A DNA stretch of 64,000 bases from Spirochaetota bacterium (lineage in GTDB: Bacteria > Spirochaetota > UBA4802 > UBA5550). Shown here one piece after another: positions 7,215 to 15,108 of the stretch. Each line of letters opens with the position of its first letter. Position 1 is the first letter of the stretch. The position numbers and the translations under genes are program-made. The stretch covers positions 26,701 to 90,700 of the forward strand of contig JAGNKX010000020.1 in the NCBI GenBank assembly GCA_017999915.1, in the 5' to 3' direction. The notes under the pieces were generated by a model. The model made no database searches. It had not been told where the DNA came from and saw only the letters and a list, made by a program, of their open reading frames with translations.

Positions 7215-9224
7215 TTGAGCAAGAAGTATTCACCAATATCGATTTTCAATCGTTTGAAGACCATTGTCATGGGAGACGCCCGGAGTATTTCCGATCCGGG
7301 CATTTTTCACAAGCTGTCCCTGATCGCCTTCTTCGCCTGGGTTGGCCTCGGCGCGGACGGCCTCACCTCGTCATGTTACGGTCCCGAGGAGGCCTACCTC
7401 GCCCTGGGCAGACACGCCCACCTGAGCATATTCGTGGCCCTGGGAACGGTGATCACGATTTTCGTCATCAGCGCGAGCTATCACCAGATCATCGAGCTCT
7501 TCCCGACCGGGGGAGGGGGATATCTCGTGGCGAGCAAGCTCCTCTCACCGTCGGTCGGCATGGTCGCGGGTAGCGCCCTTCTCATCGACTATCTCCTGAC
7601 GATCACCCTGTCGGTGGCCAGCGGCGCCGACGCCCTGTTCAGCTTTCTGCCCCTGTCAATGCTCCCCTATAAGCTTCCGGTGGCGGTCGGCGGGGTTGGT
7701 CTTCTCATCATCCTCAATCTCCGCGGCGTGAAAGAATCGGTCCTTCCCCTGGTCCCGATATTTCTCCTCTTCATCATCACCCATTCCTTTGTCATCATCT
7801 ATTCGATCTCATCGCAGGCCATGAATGTGCCGGTCGTTGTCGACGCCACCGCCGCGGGGATCAGGGCGTCCAGCGCGGAGCTGGGTTTTGCCGGCATGGT
7901 CTTCCTGGTGTTGCGGGCCTACAGCATGGGCGCCGGGACCTTCACCGGCATCGAGGCCGTGTCCAACGGGATGTCCATACTCCGGGAGCCGAAGGTGCAG
8001 ACGGCCAAGCGCACCATGAATTACATGGCCACCTCCCTCGCCATCGTCGTGGCGGGGTTGATGGTTGCTTACCTCCTGTATAACGTTCACCATGTCAAGG
8101 GGAAGACGCTCAACGCGGTCCTGTTTGATCAGTTAACGACCGGGTGGGGGACCGGCGGCGTCGTCTTTGTCTTCGTCACGCTCTTTTCCGAGGCGATACT
8201 GCTCTTTGTCGCCGCGCAGACTGGTTTTCTGGGCGGGCCGGCCATTCTCGCGAACATGGCGCTGGACCGGTGGGCGCCGGGCCGCTTCGCCTCCCTCAAT
8301 GACCGCCTGGTGACGCAGAACGGGATACTCATCATGGGGATCGGCTCCGTCATGCTCATGATCTACTCGGGGGGATCGGTCAAGTTCCTTGTCATACTCT
8401 ACAGTATCAACGTCTTCGTCACCTTCACCCTGTCGCAGATGGGCATGGTCCGCCACTGGTGGCAATCCCGTGCGAAGGTGGGCCACTGGCGCAAGAAGAT
8501 CCTGATAAACGGCATCGGCCTGGTGCTGACCTCGTTCATCCTCGTCACGGTGGTGGTGCTGAAATTCAACGAGGGAGGCTGGATCACCATATTCATCACC
8601 GGCTCGCTGGTGGCAGTTGCCATCATCATCCGACGGCATTACCGGAGGACCGGGAAGCTCCTGAAGCGCCTCTCCGGGCTGGTGGAAGTCGCCGACATGG
8701 AGATGAAGAACATAGAGTCAAAGCTGCAGAGCGGCGGGAATCCCCCTCCCGAGCCGCAGTACAATCCCAAGGATAAAACGGCGGTGCTCTTCGTGAACGG
8801 GTTTACCGGGACAGGGCTCCATACGCTTTTTAACATCATACGCCTATTCCAGGACATGTACAAGAATTTCGTTTTCGTCCAGGTCGGCCTTGTCGATTCC
8901 GGCGTGTTCAAGGGAACGGAAGAGCTGGCTGCCCTGCGCGACCACATCAAGAATGATTGCAACCGCTACGTGGAATACATGGTGGCCCACAATCACTACG
9001 CCGAAAGCGTCACCGCCATCGCCGTAGACGTAATCGAGGAAACGGTACGATTGGCGCCGGGAATTTTAAAAAAGTTCCCCAATGCCATTTTCTTCGCGGG
9101 CCAGCTGGTGTTCCCGGAGGATACGTTTTTCTCGCGATGGCTCCATAACTATTCGGCCTTTGCGATCCAGCGGCGCTTCTATCAGCAGGGAATTCCCATT
9201 GTCATTTTGCCGATCAGGGTGTAA
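7215..9224 (+). CDS. APC-superfamily permease with C-terminal soluble domain
   Basis: Inner-membrane transporter, about 669 residues. It has around 12 transmembrane segments in residues 30-480, beginning KLSLIAFFAWVGLGADGLTSSCYGPEEA; this first-helix break and the PTGGGGYLVASKLL motif are typical of the APC fold. The shape, with a C-terminal soluble tail of about 180 residues, recalls KimA/YdaO-type potassium importers, but substrate cannot be set from sequence alone. The preferred start is TTG 7215 with GGGAG seven bases upstream. A GTG 36 bases earlier is in frame but has no good ribosome-binding site. The aldehyde dehydrogenase follows 78 bp downstream on the same strand. Confidence 0.8.
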   Translation: MSKKYSPISIFNRLKTIVMGDARSISDPGIFHKLSLIAFFAWVGLGADGLTSSCYGPEEAYLALGRHAHLSIFVALGTVITIFVISASYHQIIELFPTGGGGYLVASKLLSPSVGMVAGSALLIDYLLTITLSVASGADALFSFLPLSMLPYKLPVAVGGVGLLIILNLRGVKESVLPLVPIFLLFIITHSFVIIYSISSQAMNVPVVVDATAAGIRASSAELGFAGMVFLVLRAYSMGAGTFTGIEAVSNGMSILREPKVQTAKRTMNYMATSLAIVVAGLMVAYLLYNVHHVKGKTLNAVLFDQLTTGWGTGGVVFVFVTLFSEAILLFVAAQTGFLGGPAILANMALDRWAPGRFASLNDRLVTQNGILIMGIGSVMLMIYSGGSVKFLVILYSINVFVTFTLSQMGMVRHWWQSRAKVGHWRKKILINGIGLVLTSFILVTVVVLKFNEGGWITIFITGSLVAVAIIIRRHYRRTGKLLKRLSGLVEVADMEMKNIESKLQSGGNPPPEPQYNPKDKTAVLFVNGFTGTGLHTLFNIIRLFQDMYKNFVFVQVGLVDSGVFKGTEELAALRDHIKNDCNRYVEYMVAHNHYAESVTAIAVDVIEETVRLAPGILKKFPNAIFFAGQLVFPEDTFFSRWLHNYSAFAIQRRFYQQGIPIVILPIRV

Positions 9225-9302
9225 TGCGTCTCTGATGATCAATACACGGCGCACTTCATGAAAGATGTTTCGCCGCCGTGATCACTCCCAGGGGGGAATA
9301 TC

Positions 9303-10688
9303 ATGTCACAGAAAGCCATTGCCGGTAAAATTCTCAGGCTCAGGAAATTCTTCGAAAGCGGCGATACGAAAAACGTATCGTTCAGAAAGAAGCAGCTGCG
9401 CTTGCTCAGGAAGGCGATACGAAAAAACGAGGATGCCATCATGGACGCCCTCGCAAGGGATCTAAAAAAGCCCTTATTCGAGTCCTACGCCAGCGAGATC
9501 GGCATCCTTTATACGGAAATCCGCCATGTCCTCTGGCACCTCCGGTCATGGTCCCGGAAGCGCGCGGTGAAGACTCCCATCATTCATTTTTATTCGACCA
9601 GCGCGGTGCGCCAAGAGCCGTACGGCGTGGTCCTCATCATCGGCCCCTGGAACTACCCCTTCCAGCTGATCATCGCGCCGCTCATCGCCGCAATCGCGGC
9701 GGGCAACTGCGCCGTCATCAAGCCCTCGGAGCTTGCGCCGGCCACCTCACGCCTGGTGGCGAAGATCATACGCGAGACCTTCGGCGACAATTACATTACC
9801 GTGATCGAGGGCGGTATCGAGGAGACGGGGGCGCTGCTCAAGGAGAAGTTCGATTACATTTTCTTCACCGGCGGCACCGCGGTGGGGAGGATCATCATGC
9901 GCGCGGCCGCCGAGCAGCTGACGCCCCTGACCCTGGAGTTGGGCGGCAAGAGCCCGGCCATCGTGGACGAGGACGCCCATCTCCCGACTGCTGCGCGGCG
10001 CCTCTGCTGGGGAAAGTTCTTCAACGCCGGCCAGACCTGCCTGGCGCCGGACTACCTGCTGGTGCACAAAACGGTCAAGGCCGCCTTCGTCGCGGAGCTG
10101 AAGAAGACCATCGTCGAATTTTACGGGGACGATCCCCGGTCGAGCAAGGACTACGCGCGGATAGTCAACGAGAAGCACTTCGACCGCATCACGGGACTCC
10201 TTGACGGCGTGAAGGTGATACACGGCGGAGAGAGCGACCGCAAGAACCGCTTCATCGCCCCGACCCTGGTGGACGGCGTCACCCTGAAGGACCCTATCAT
10301 GCGCGAGGAGATATTCGGGCCCCTGCTGCCGATCATGTCCTTTGGAAAGCTCGATGACGCCATCGCCATTGTGAACAGATTGCCGCGGCCCCTGGCCCTC
10401 TATTATTTTTCGAAGAGCGTCAAAAAGCAGGAAAAGGTCCTCGGTGAAACATCCTCCGGCGGCGGCTGCATCAATGACACCGTGTCCCACGTGGGGAGCC
10501 AGGAGCTTCCCTTCGGGGGCATAGGCGACAGCGGCATGGGCCGGTACCACGGGAAATCGGGATTCGACACTTTTTCTCACCAGCGGGGGATCCTCACCCG
10601 GGACATTCTTGTCGATATGAAGCTTCGCTACCCGCCCTACAACAAGAAGGTGAGGCTGCTGAAGTTCCTGTTCAGGCTGATCGGTTAA
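9303..10688 (+). CDS. Aldehyde dehydrogenase, ALDH3-like
   Basis: NAD(P)-dependent aldehyde dehydrogenase that oxidises aldehydes to carboxylic acids. 461 residues, the usual length for the short ALDH3 class (fatty or aromatic aldehydes), which lacks the N-terminal extension of ALDH1/2. Visible motifs: PYGVVLIIGPWNYPFQL with the catalytic Asn; FFTGGTAVGRIIM; TLELGGKSP with the general-base Glu; and GQTCLAPDYLLV with the nucleophilic Cys. The C-terminal NDTVSHVGSQELPFGGIGDSGMGRYHG is characteristic of ALDH3. The ATG at 9303 follows GGGGGAA. Fatty aldehyde is the likely substrate by class; exact specificity is unknown. Confidence 0.92.
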   Translation: MSQKAIAGKILRLRKFFESGDTKNVSFRKKQLRLLRKAIRKNEDAIMDALARDLKKPLFESYASEIGILYTEIRHVLWHLRSWSRKRAVKTPIIHFYSTSAVRQEPYGVVLIIGPWNYPFQLIIAPLIAAIAAGNCAVIKPSELAPATSRLVAKIIRETFGDNYITVIEGGIEETGALLKEKFDYIFFTGGTAVGRIIMRAAAEQLTPLTLELGGKSPAIVDEDAHLPTAARRLCWGKFFNAGQTCLAPDYLLVHKTVKAAFVAELKKTIVEFYGDDPRSSKDYARIVNEKHFDRITGLLDGVKVIHGGESDRKNRFIAPTLVDGVTLKDPIMREEIFGPLLPIMSFGKLDDAIAIVNRLPRPLALYYFSKSVKKQEKVLGETSSGGGCINDTVSHVGSQELPFGGIGDSGMGRYHGKSGFDTFSHQRGILTRDILVDMKLRYPPYNKKVRLLKFLFRLIG

Positions 10689-10739
10689 GGCGGCCATCGG
10701 GGCCTCTCATGCCCGTTGACGCACACCATCGGGGGGATA

Positions 10740-12332
10740 ATGGCTCCTGTCAACTGGGTCATCGTCGCGGTCTACATCCTCGCCATCATGGGCATCGGCT
10801 ACCTGGCGGGGCGCTCACAGAAAAGCAGGGAGGACTATTTTCTCGGGGGGCGGAGGGTCTCTCCCTGGCTGGTGGCGTCATCCCTGCTGGCGAACCAGGT
10901 GAGCGCCATCAGCCTCGTGAGCGCGCCGGCCTTCATAGCGGCCAGGAGCGGCGGCGGGCTGAAGTGGCTGCAGTACGAGGTCGCCGTGCCCCTGGCCATG
11001 GTCTTTATCATGGTCTTCCTGGCGCCAGTGTTCCGCGCGGCGGACGGCATTTCCATCTACGAAATCCTTGAGAAGCGCTTTGGCCGGCCCACGCGGCTCG
11101 CACTTTCCCTGATCTTCATGATCAACCGCTCCCTGGGGGGCGGCGTGATCCTTCTGGCCACTTCCTACGTGACGGCGGTCCTCCTGAAAATGGATATCCA
11201 TTCGACAATTCTCCTGGTGGGCGTTGTGTCCATGACATACACCGCCATCGGCGGCATCCTGGCCGATATCTATTCCGACCTGATACAGCTCGTCGTACTA
11301 TGGGGGAGCTGCGTGGCCTGCATCGTCATCATCATCCAGCACCTCGGCGGTCCTGCCGGATTTCCCGCCTCTGAGGCAGGGCGGCTGCTGGTCTATAATA
11401 TTCACTCTTCCGGATTGGGGGACGGAGAGACATTTTCCTTCTGGCCCATGCTCTTCGGGGGATTCTTCCTCTATGTTTCCTATTACGGGTGCGACCAGAG
11501 CCAGGCCCAGCGTCTCCTGGCCACGAAGGACATGGCAGGCTCCTGGAAGGCCCTCCTGATAAACGGCATCGCGCGGTTCCCACTGGTCATTACCTACTGT
11601 TCCCTGGGGGCACTGATGATCATTTTCCTGGCGGGGAACCCTGAGTTTGCCGCGAGAATGAAAGGCCTTTCTCCCGATTACCTGATGCCGCTCTTTTTCA
11701 TGACCTATGTGCCGGATGGGCTCCTGGGCCTCATCGTGGTGGGGATCCTGGCCGCTTCCATGTCGAGCCTCGACTCCACCATCAATTCCCTGAGCGCCGT
11801 CACCTGGGAGGATTTTCTATTGAGAATATTTCCCGACCTGGGGAAACTCAAGGGACGCAGGATTGTGTGGCTCTCGCGCCTGATAACAATACTGTGGGGA
11901 ACAGCCTCCATTGCCTTTGCCCTGGCCATGGCGGAGCGGTCCGAAACCATCATCGAGCTTATCAACAAGATCGGATCGGCCCTGTACGGGCCAATCGCGG
12001 CGGTGTTCATCATTGGGATTTTTTCAAGAAGGATTGGCGGAGCCGGGGCGCTGGCTGGCCTGGCCTGCGGCATAGGAACTAATCTCATGCTATGGGTTTT
12101 TTTTGAGCGGCAGGTTTCCTGGATGTGGTGGAATGTTATCGGAGTCATGGCGACCGCCCTTGTCGGGATTGCTTCCGGGGTTTTCAGGAGCGATGGGGCC
12201 TCAACCGGGACCGTGATGTTCTCCGCCCTTGAGAGGAAGATTGTTATCCGCTATGGATCAATGCTTGTCGTCTGGTTTGTTGCTATTATCGTGTTCTGTG
12301 CCATATCGGAGCGGATTCTGGCTGTTTTCTGA
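10740..12332 (+). CDS. Sodium:solute symporter family transporter
   Basis: Inner-membrane SSS-family (SLC5-like) symporter, 530 residues with about 13 transmembrane helices. The first helix begins VNWVIVAVYILAIMGIGYLAGR, followed by the family signature SREDYFLGGRRVSPWLVASSLLANQVSAISLVSAPA. ADIYSDLIQ and AASMSSLDSTINS are conserved core motifs; the latter forms part of the Na2 site. The ATG at 10740 sits behind GGGGGG and is preferred to a TTG 24 bases upstream. It follows the aldehyde dehydrogenase by 51 bp, so the two may be co-transcribed. The substrate (sugar, inositol, carboxylate) is unknown. Confidence 0.9.
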   Translation: MAPVNWVIVAVYILAIMGIGYLAGRSQKSREDYFLGGRRVSPWLVASSLLANQVSAISLVSAPAFIAARSGGGLKWLQYEVAVPLAMVFIMVFLAPVFRAADGISIYEILEKRFGRPTRLALSLIFMINRSLGGGVILLATSYVTAVLLKMDIHSTILLVGVVSMTYTAIGGILADIYSDLIQLVVLWGSCVACIVIIIQHLGGPAGFPASEAGRLLVYNIHSSGLGDGETFSFWPMLFGGFFLYVSYYGCDQSQAQRLLATKDMAGSWKALLINGIARFPLVITYCSLGALMIIFLAGNPEFAARMKGLSPDYLMPLFFMTYVPDGLLGLIVVGILAASMSSLDSTINSLSAVTWEDFLLRIFPDLGKLKGRRIVWLSRLITILWGTASIAFALAMAERSETIIELINKIGSALYGPIAAVFIIGIFSRRIGGAGALAGLACGIGTNLMLWVFFERQVSWMWWNVIGVMATALVGIASGVFRSDGASTGTVMFSALERKIVIRYGSMLVVWFVAIIVFCAISERILAVF

Positions 12333-12348
12333 TCCGTTAAAGGGCTCT

Positions 12349-12379
12349 GCCCCCCCACCCCCCCAGTGGGGGGCTTTTT
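12349..12379 (+). terminator. Terminator of symporter gene
   Basis: A C-run then GTGGGGGGC (arms about 12351-12358 and 12366-12373) followed directly by five T. It lies 17 bp after the symporter stop. Confidence 0.7.
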
Positions 12380-12415
12380 AGGACGGCCCCAGTGTCGTAA
12401 TTTAAGCGGTTGAAG

Positions 12416-12512
12416 CGATAACTATCGGGTGGTTACCGATAACTATCGGGTGGTTACCGATAACTATCGGGTGGTTACCGATAACTATCGGGGTGGTTAC
12501 CGATAACTATCC
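12416..12512. repeat. 21-bp tandem repeat, 4.5 units, palindromic core
   Basis: Four complete units (three of 21 bp, one of 22 bp with an added G) and a partial fifth. Each holds CGATAACTATCGGG then TGGTTAC; across junctions the core CCGATAACTATCGG is a six-base inverted repeat about AC. The array overlaps the 3' end of mtaB: the last residues and stop codon (TTA on the plus strand, 12475-12477) are encoded inside a unit. The same core occurs elsewhere in this window. There are no unique spacers, so it is not a CRISPR. Confidence 0.9.
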
Positions 12513-13749
12513 CGCTGAGGACCTGTTTTTCTTCTAAATGGGTTTTCACCGTGAAGAATTCATTGCGGCGAAGCTTCTCGCCCACTTCCACCGGGGCGTA
12601 GTATTCGTTGAAGCCGGTGGTGACGCCGCCCCGGGTGCGCTCGCTCAGGAATATGGATTCCCTGCCGTTGAACCGCCCGTAGTAGTTATGCTTCAGACGC
12701 TCCGAGAGCTCGATCACCCGGCCGCTACGCTCCGTCTTTGCCTGCTCCGGCACCGAGTCGCCCATTGACGCCGCCGCAGTGCCAGGCCGCGGCGAGTAGC
12801 GGAAGGTGTGTACGTGGGAGAATCCTACATCGCCGATGAGGCCAAGGGTCTCGAGAATATCCCCCTCTGTCTCGCCGGGAAACCCGACGATGACGTCCGT
12901 GGTGAAATTGAAGTCCGGCACCGCCTCCCTGATACGGCCGGTCAGGGAGAGATACCGGTCCCGGGTGTAGGGTCGATTCATCTTCTTCAAGATCGAATCG
13001 CTCCCGCTCTGGAGGGAGAGGTGCAGGTGCTTCACCATGTTGCCGTGGCCGAAGAGCTCGATGAGCTCCGCCGTGACATAGACCGGCATGAGGGAAGTGA
13101 GGTGAATCCGGTAGCGCCCCTCCACCGACAGGAGGAGGCGGACGAGGCCGGCAAGGTCCAGGCCCGCGTCGTCATATTTTCCGATCATCACGCCGGTGAG
13201 GATGATCTCCCGGTACCCGGCGCCGATGATGCGCCTGAATTCTTCCGTGACCTGGCCGGAGGGCTTGCTCCGGGGTAGGCCACGGACCAGGGGCACGATG
13301 CAGTAGGAGCAGAAATTATCGCACCCGTCCTGTATTTTCAGGTTCACGCGGCTGGTGGAGGATTTGAGGGGCGCCGGGAAATGGAAGCGCGCGTCCGCCG
13401 GCGGAGTAAGATTTTCGAAGATGTCCCAGTTTCCAACGAGGTCGGGGATCATGAACTTGTAGTCGTTGGGAAGATAAAAGGTGTTTCCCTCCCGGGAGGG
13501 TGTCCGGGCGGAGCAGCCGGTCACGATAATCCTGGCGCCTGGCCTGTTCCGCGCCGCTTCCGCGGCATGGTGCACGAGGCGGCGCGTCTTTCCCTCGCTC
13601 CGCTGCGTGACCGTGCAGGAGTTGATGATGAACACGTCCGCTTCGTCGCCGCAGACGATCTCGTGGCCCATGTCCTGGAGGGCCGTCGAGACCGACTGGA
13701 TCTCCGACTGGTTCAGGCGGCATCCGAGGGATGATATCTTGATCTTCAT
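12475..13749 (-). CDS. mtaB: tRNA t6A37 methylthiotransferase
   Basis: Radical-SAM methylthiotransferase that converts t6A37 to ms2t6A37 in tRNA. Starting at the ATG at 13749 it has 424 residues. The N-terminal UPF0004 domain holds the first cluster Cys (ISSLGCRLNQSE, NSCTVTQ, VTGCSAR). The radical-SAM CxxxCxxC appears as QDGCDNFCSYCIVPLVRG. GRLNQ-type 'CRLNQSE' rather than MiaB's 'CQMN' points to MtaB. LHLSLQSGSDSILKKMNRPYTRDRY and VDVIVGFPGE-type motifs complete the core; the C-terminal TRAM-like tail follows. The final ten residues (VIGNHPDSYR) are translated from the tandem repeat, suggesting the original end was replaced by repeat insertion. A longer upstream frame is less likely because family members begin at MKIKISSLGC. 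Confidence 0.9.
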   Translation of the reverse strand: MKIKISSLGCRLNQSEIQSVSTALQDMGHEIVCGDEADVFIINSCTVTQRSEGKTRRLVHHAAEAARNRPGARIIVTGCSARTPSREGNTFYLPNDYKFMIPDLVGNWDIFENLTPPADARFHFPAPLKSSTSRVNLKIQDGCDNFCSYCIVPLVRGLPRSKPSGQVTEEFRRIIGAGYREIILTGVMIGKYDDAGLDLAGLVRLLLSVEGRYRIHLTSLMPVYVTAELIELFGHGNMVKHLHLSLQSGSDSILKKMNRPYTRDRYLSLTGRIREAVPDFNFTTDVIVGFPGETEGDILETLGLIGDVGFSHVHTFRYSPRPGTAAASMGDSVPEQAKTERSGRVIELSERLKHNYYGRFNGRESIFLSERTRGGVTTGFNEYYAPVEVGEKLRRNEFFTVKTHLEEKQVLSGIVIGNHPDSYR

Positions 13750-13909
13750 TGTTCTGTTCCCAGGTATCCAAATAATGAAAGGGGCGCTGCGCAGTACAAG
13801 TATTTTTTCCAGGCTGCATCCTCTCCCACCTTTTCTATCAGGCAATATTAGATTTGACAGCCCCCTTGAGCGGCGATATCATGCATCGGATGACGAGGAG
13901 TTGCGCTGT

Positions 13910-14659
13910 ATGAACATGAATGATAGGATCGTTCGGGTGATAATGATCTGCGCGCTGTGCGCGGGATTTCTCCGGTGCGCCACCATCACGTACCACGAAC
14001 GGCTGGGGGACTACGGCAGGGAGTCGCGGGAATTCGAGAACATCGAATCCAGGGACAAGGCGTACCAGGGCGTGGCTGAAGAGGAGATCATCATAAAGAA
14101 CAAGAAATATCATCACCTCCAGTTCGAGGGGCCCCTGGCTGGGCCCGGACGATACCTGGATATTTACCTGCCCGTTGATTATTTTAAAGAAAAGATAATC
14201 ATAACTGAAACCTCAAAAAAACTGGCGGGCCCGAAAAAGGCCTTCCTGCTGGTGGAGCAATACTGCTGCAGCGATGGATACAAGGAGATTTTCGAGAAGT
14301 ACAATGCCACGGCCGTGGCTGATCCCCGGGGGGATATAAAAAACAACTTTCATGCCGATGTGGGGGATAAGGATTTCCCGGTATTTTTTCTCAAGCTTGC
14401 ATTTTCCAACGTGAAGAAATTCAGCGCCCATTATGTTATCTGGAGCCTGAAAGACGGGGGAGGCGCCGCGGTCAGGGAGGGCTTTCACCTTGAACAGCCC
14501 TATTCCCTGATCGATGTCAGGTGGAAGGAGAGGAACCCCTTTGTCCTGGGATTGATCAAGGTGGGATATGTCGCGCCGGTCATGGCGGATATCATCTCGT
14601 CACCGATCCAGCTTATCGGCGTCATTATCTACTTCGCCATGGGCGGGGCGGTAAAATAG
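13910..14659 (+). CDS. Predicted lipoprotein, unknown function
   Basis: 249 residues from the ATG at 13910 (GAGGAG about 10 bases upstream). The N-terminus MNMNDRIVRVIMICALCAGFLRC looks like a lipoprotein signal peptide with lipid Cys at 23, although Arg before the Cys is unusual. The mature part has mixed alpha/beta character, a Cys pair (QYCCSDGY), and ends in a hydrophobic stretch (VAPVMADIISSPIQLIGVIIYFAMGGAV) that could be a membrane anchor. I do not recognise the family. The open frame continues far upstream antisense to mtaB, but that part is not coding. It is divergent from mtaB. Confidence 0.6.
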   Translation: MNMNDRIVRVIMICALCAGFLRCATITYHERLGDYGRESREFENIESRDKAYQGVAEEEIIIKNKKYHHLQFEGPLAGPGRYLDIYLPVDYFKEKIIITETSKKLAGPKKAFLLVEQYCCSDGYKEIFEKYNATAVADPRGDIKNNFHADVGDKDFPVFFLKLAFSNVKKFSAHYVIWSLKDGGGAAVREGFHLEQPYSLIDVRWKERNPFVLGLIKVGYVAPVMADIISSPIQLIGVIIYFAMGGAVK

Positions 14660-14719
14660 ACACTGCGGGCTGGATGAAGGATGCCGCGGAAGTGATAATA
14701 TAATGAAGGCAGGTATGAT

Positions 14720-15070
14720 ATGACGCCGGTGCGGATCATTACACGGGAACAGGCCATGACGGCCATTGAATGCGGCGACTTCGGAAGCGACGTGACCGCG
14801 TCGAGCCGGAAGGTGGCGGTGCTCATGACCCAGGACTGGTGCCCCCAGTGGGCTGACATGAAAAAATGGTTCTATTCGCTGGAAGCGGATTGCGATCTCT
14901 ATGAGTTGATCTATAACAAGGTGGACTTTTTCAACGAGTTCAGGAACTTCAAGGAACGAACGTGGAAGAACGGCCTTATCCCCTACATTCGCTATTACAA
15001 CGGCGGAAAGCTGGTCGCCGAGTCGAATCATGTTTCGAAGGAAGAGTTCATGCGAAACCTTGGAGTGTAA
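14720..15070 (+). CDS. Thioredoxin-fold protein, single Cys
   Basis: 116 residues, cytosolic (no signal peptide). It resembles a minimal thioredoxin fold: a strand VAVLMTQDWCPQW in the place of the usual WCxxC active site, here keeping only one Cys, then helix, strand and LIPYIRYYNGGKLV, with the cis-Pro and the beta-turn typical of thioredoxins. Loss of the second Cys argues against ordinary disulfide reduction; it could be a glutathione-binding or regulatory relative. It follows the lipoprotein by 60 bp and may share its transcript. Confidence 0.65.
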   Translation: MTPVRIITREQAMTAIECGDFGSDVTASSRKVAVLMTQDWCPQWADMKKWFYSLEADCDLYELIYNKVDFFNEFRNFKERTWKNGLIPYIRYYNGGKLVAESNHVSKEEFMRNLGV

Positions 15071-15108
15071 CGCACGGTCGTACCGCCGGATTCGTATTGT
15101 AATAGCAG

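Noticed and set aside
7215..9224. Naming the permease KimA
   Set aside because: Architecture is compatible with KimA-type K+ importers, but substrate-binding residues could not be aligned without a search, so only the superfamily is given.
12416..12512. Possible CRISPR array
   Set aside because: The units are contiguous with no unique spacers between them and no cas genes are near; it is a simple tandem repeat.
13481..13909. Upstream extension of the lipoprotein gene antisense to mtaB
   Set aside because: The open frame lies opposite a well-conserved gene, and the only good ribosome-binding site and signal peptide occur at 13910.
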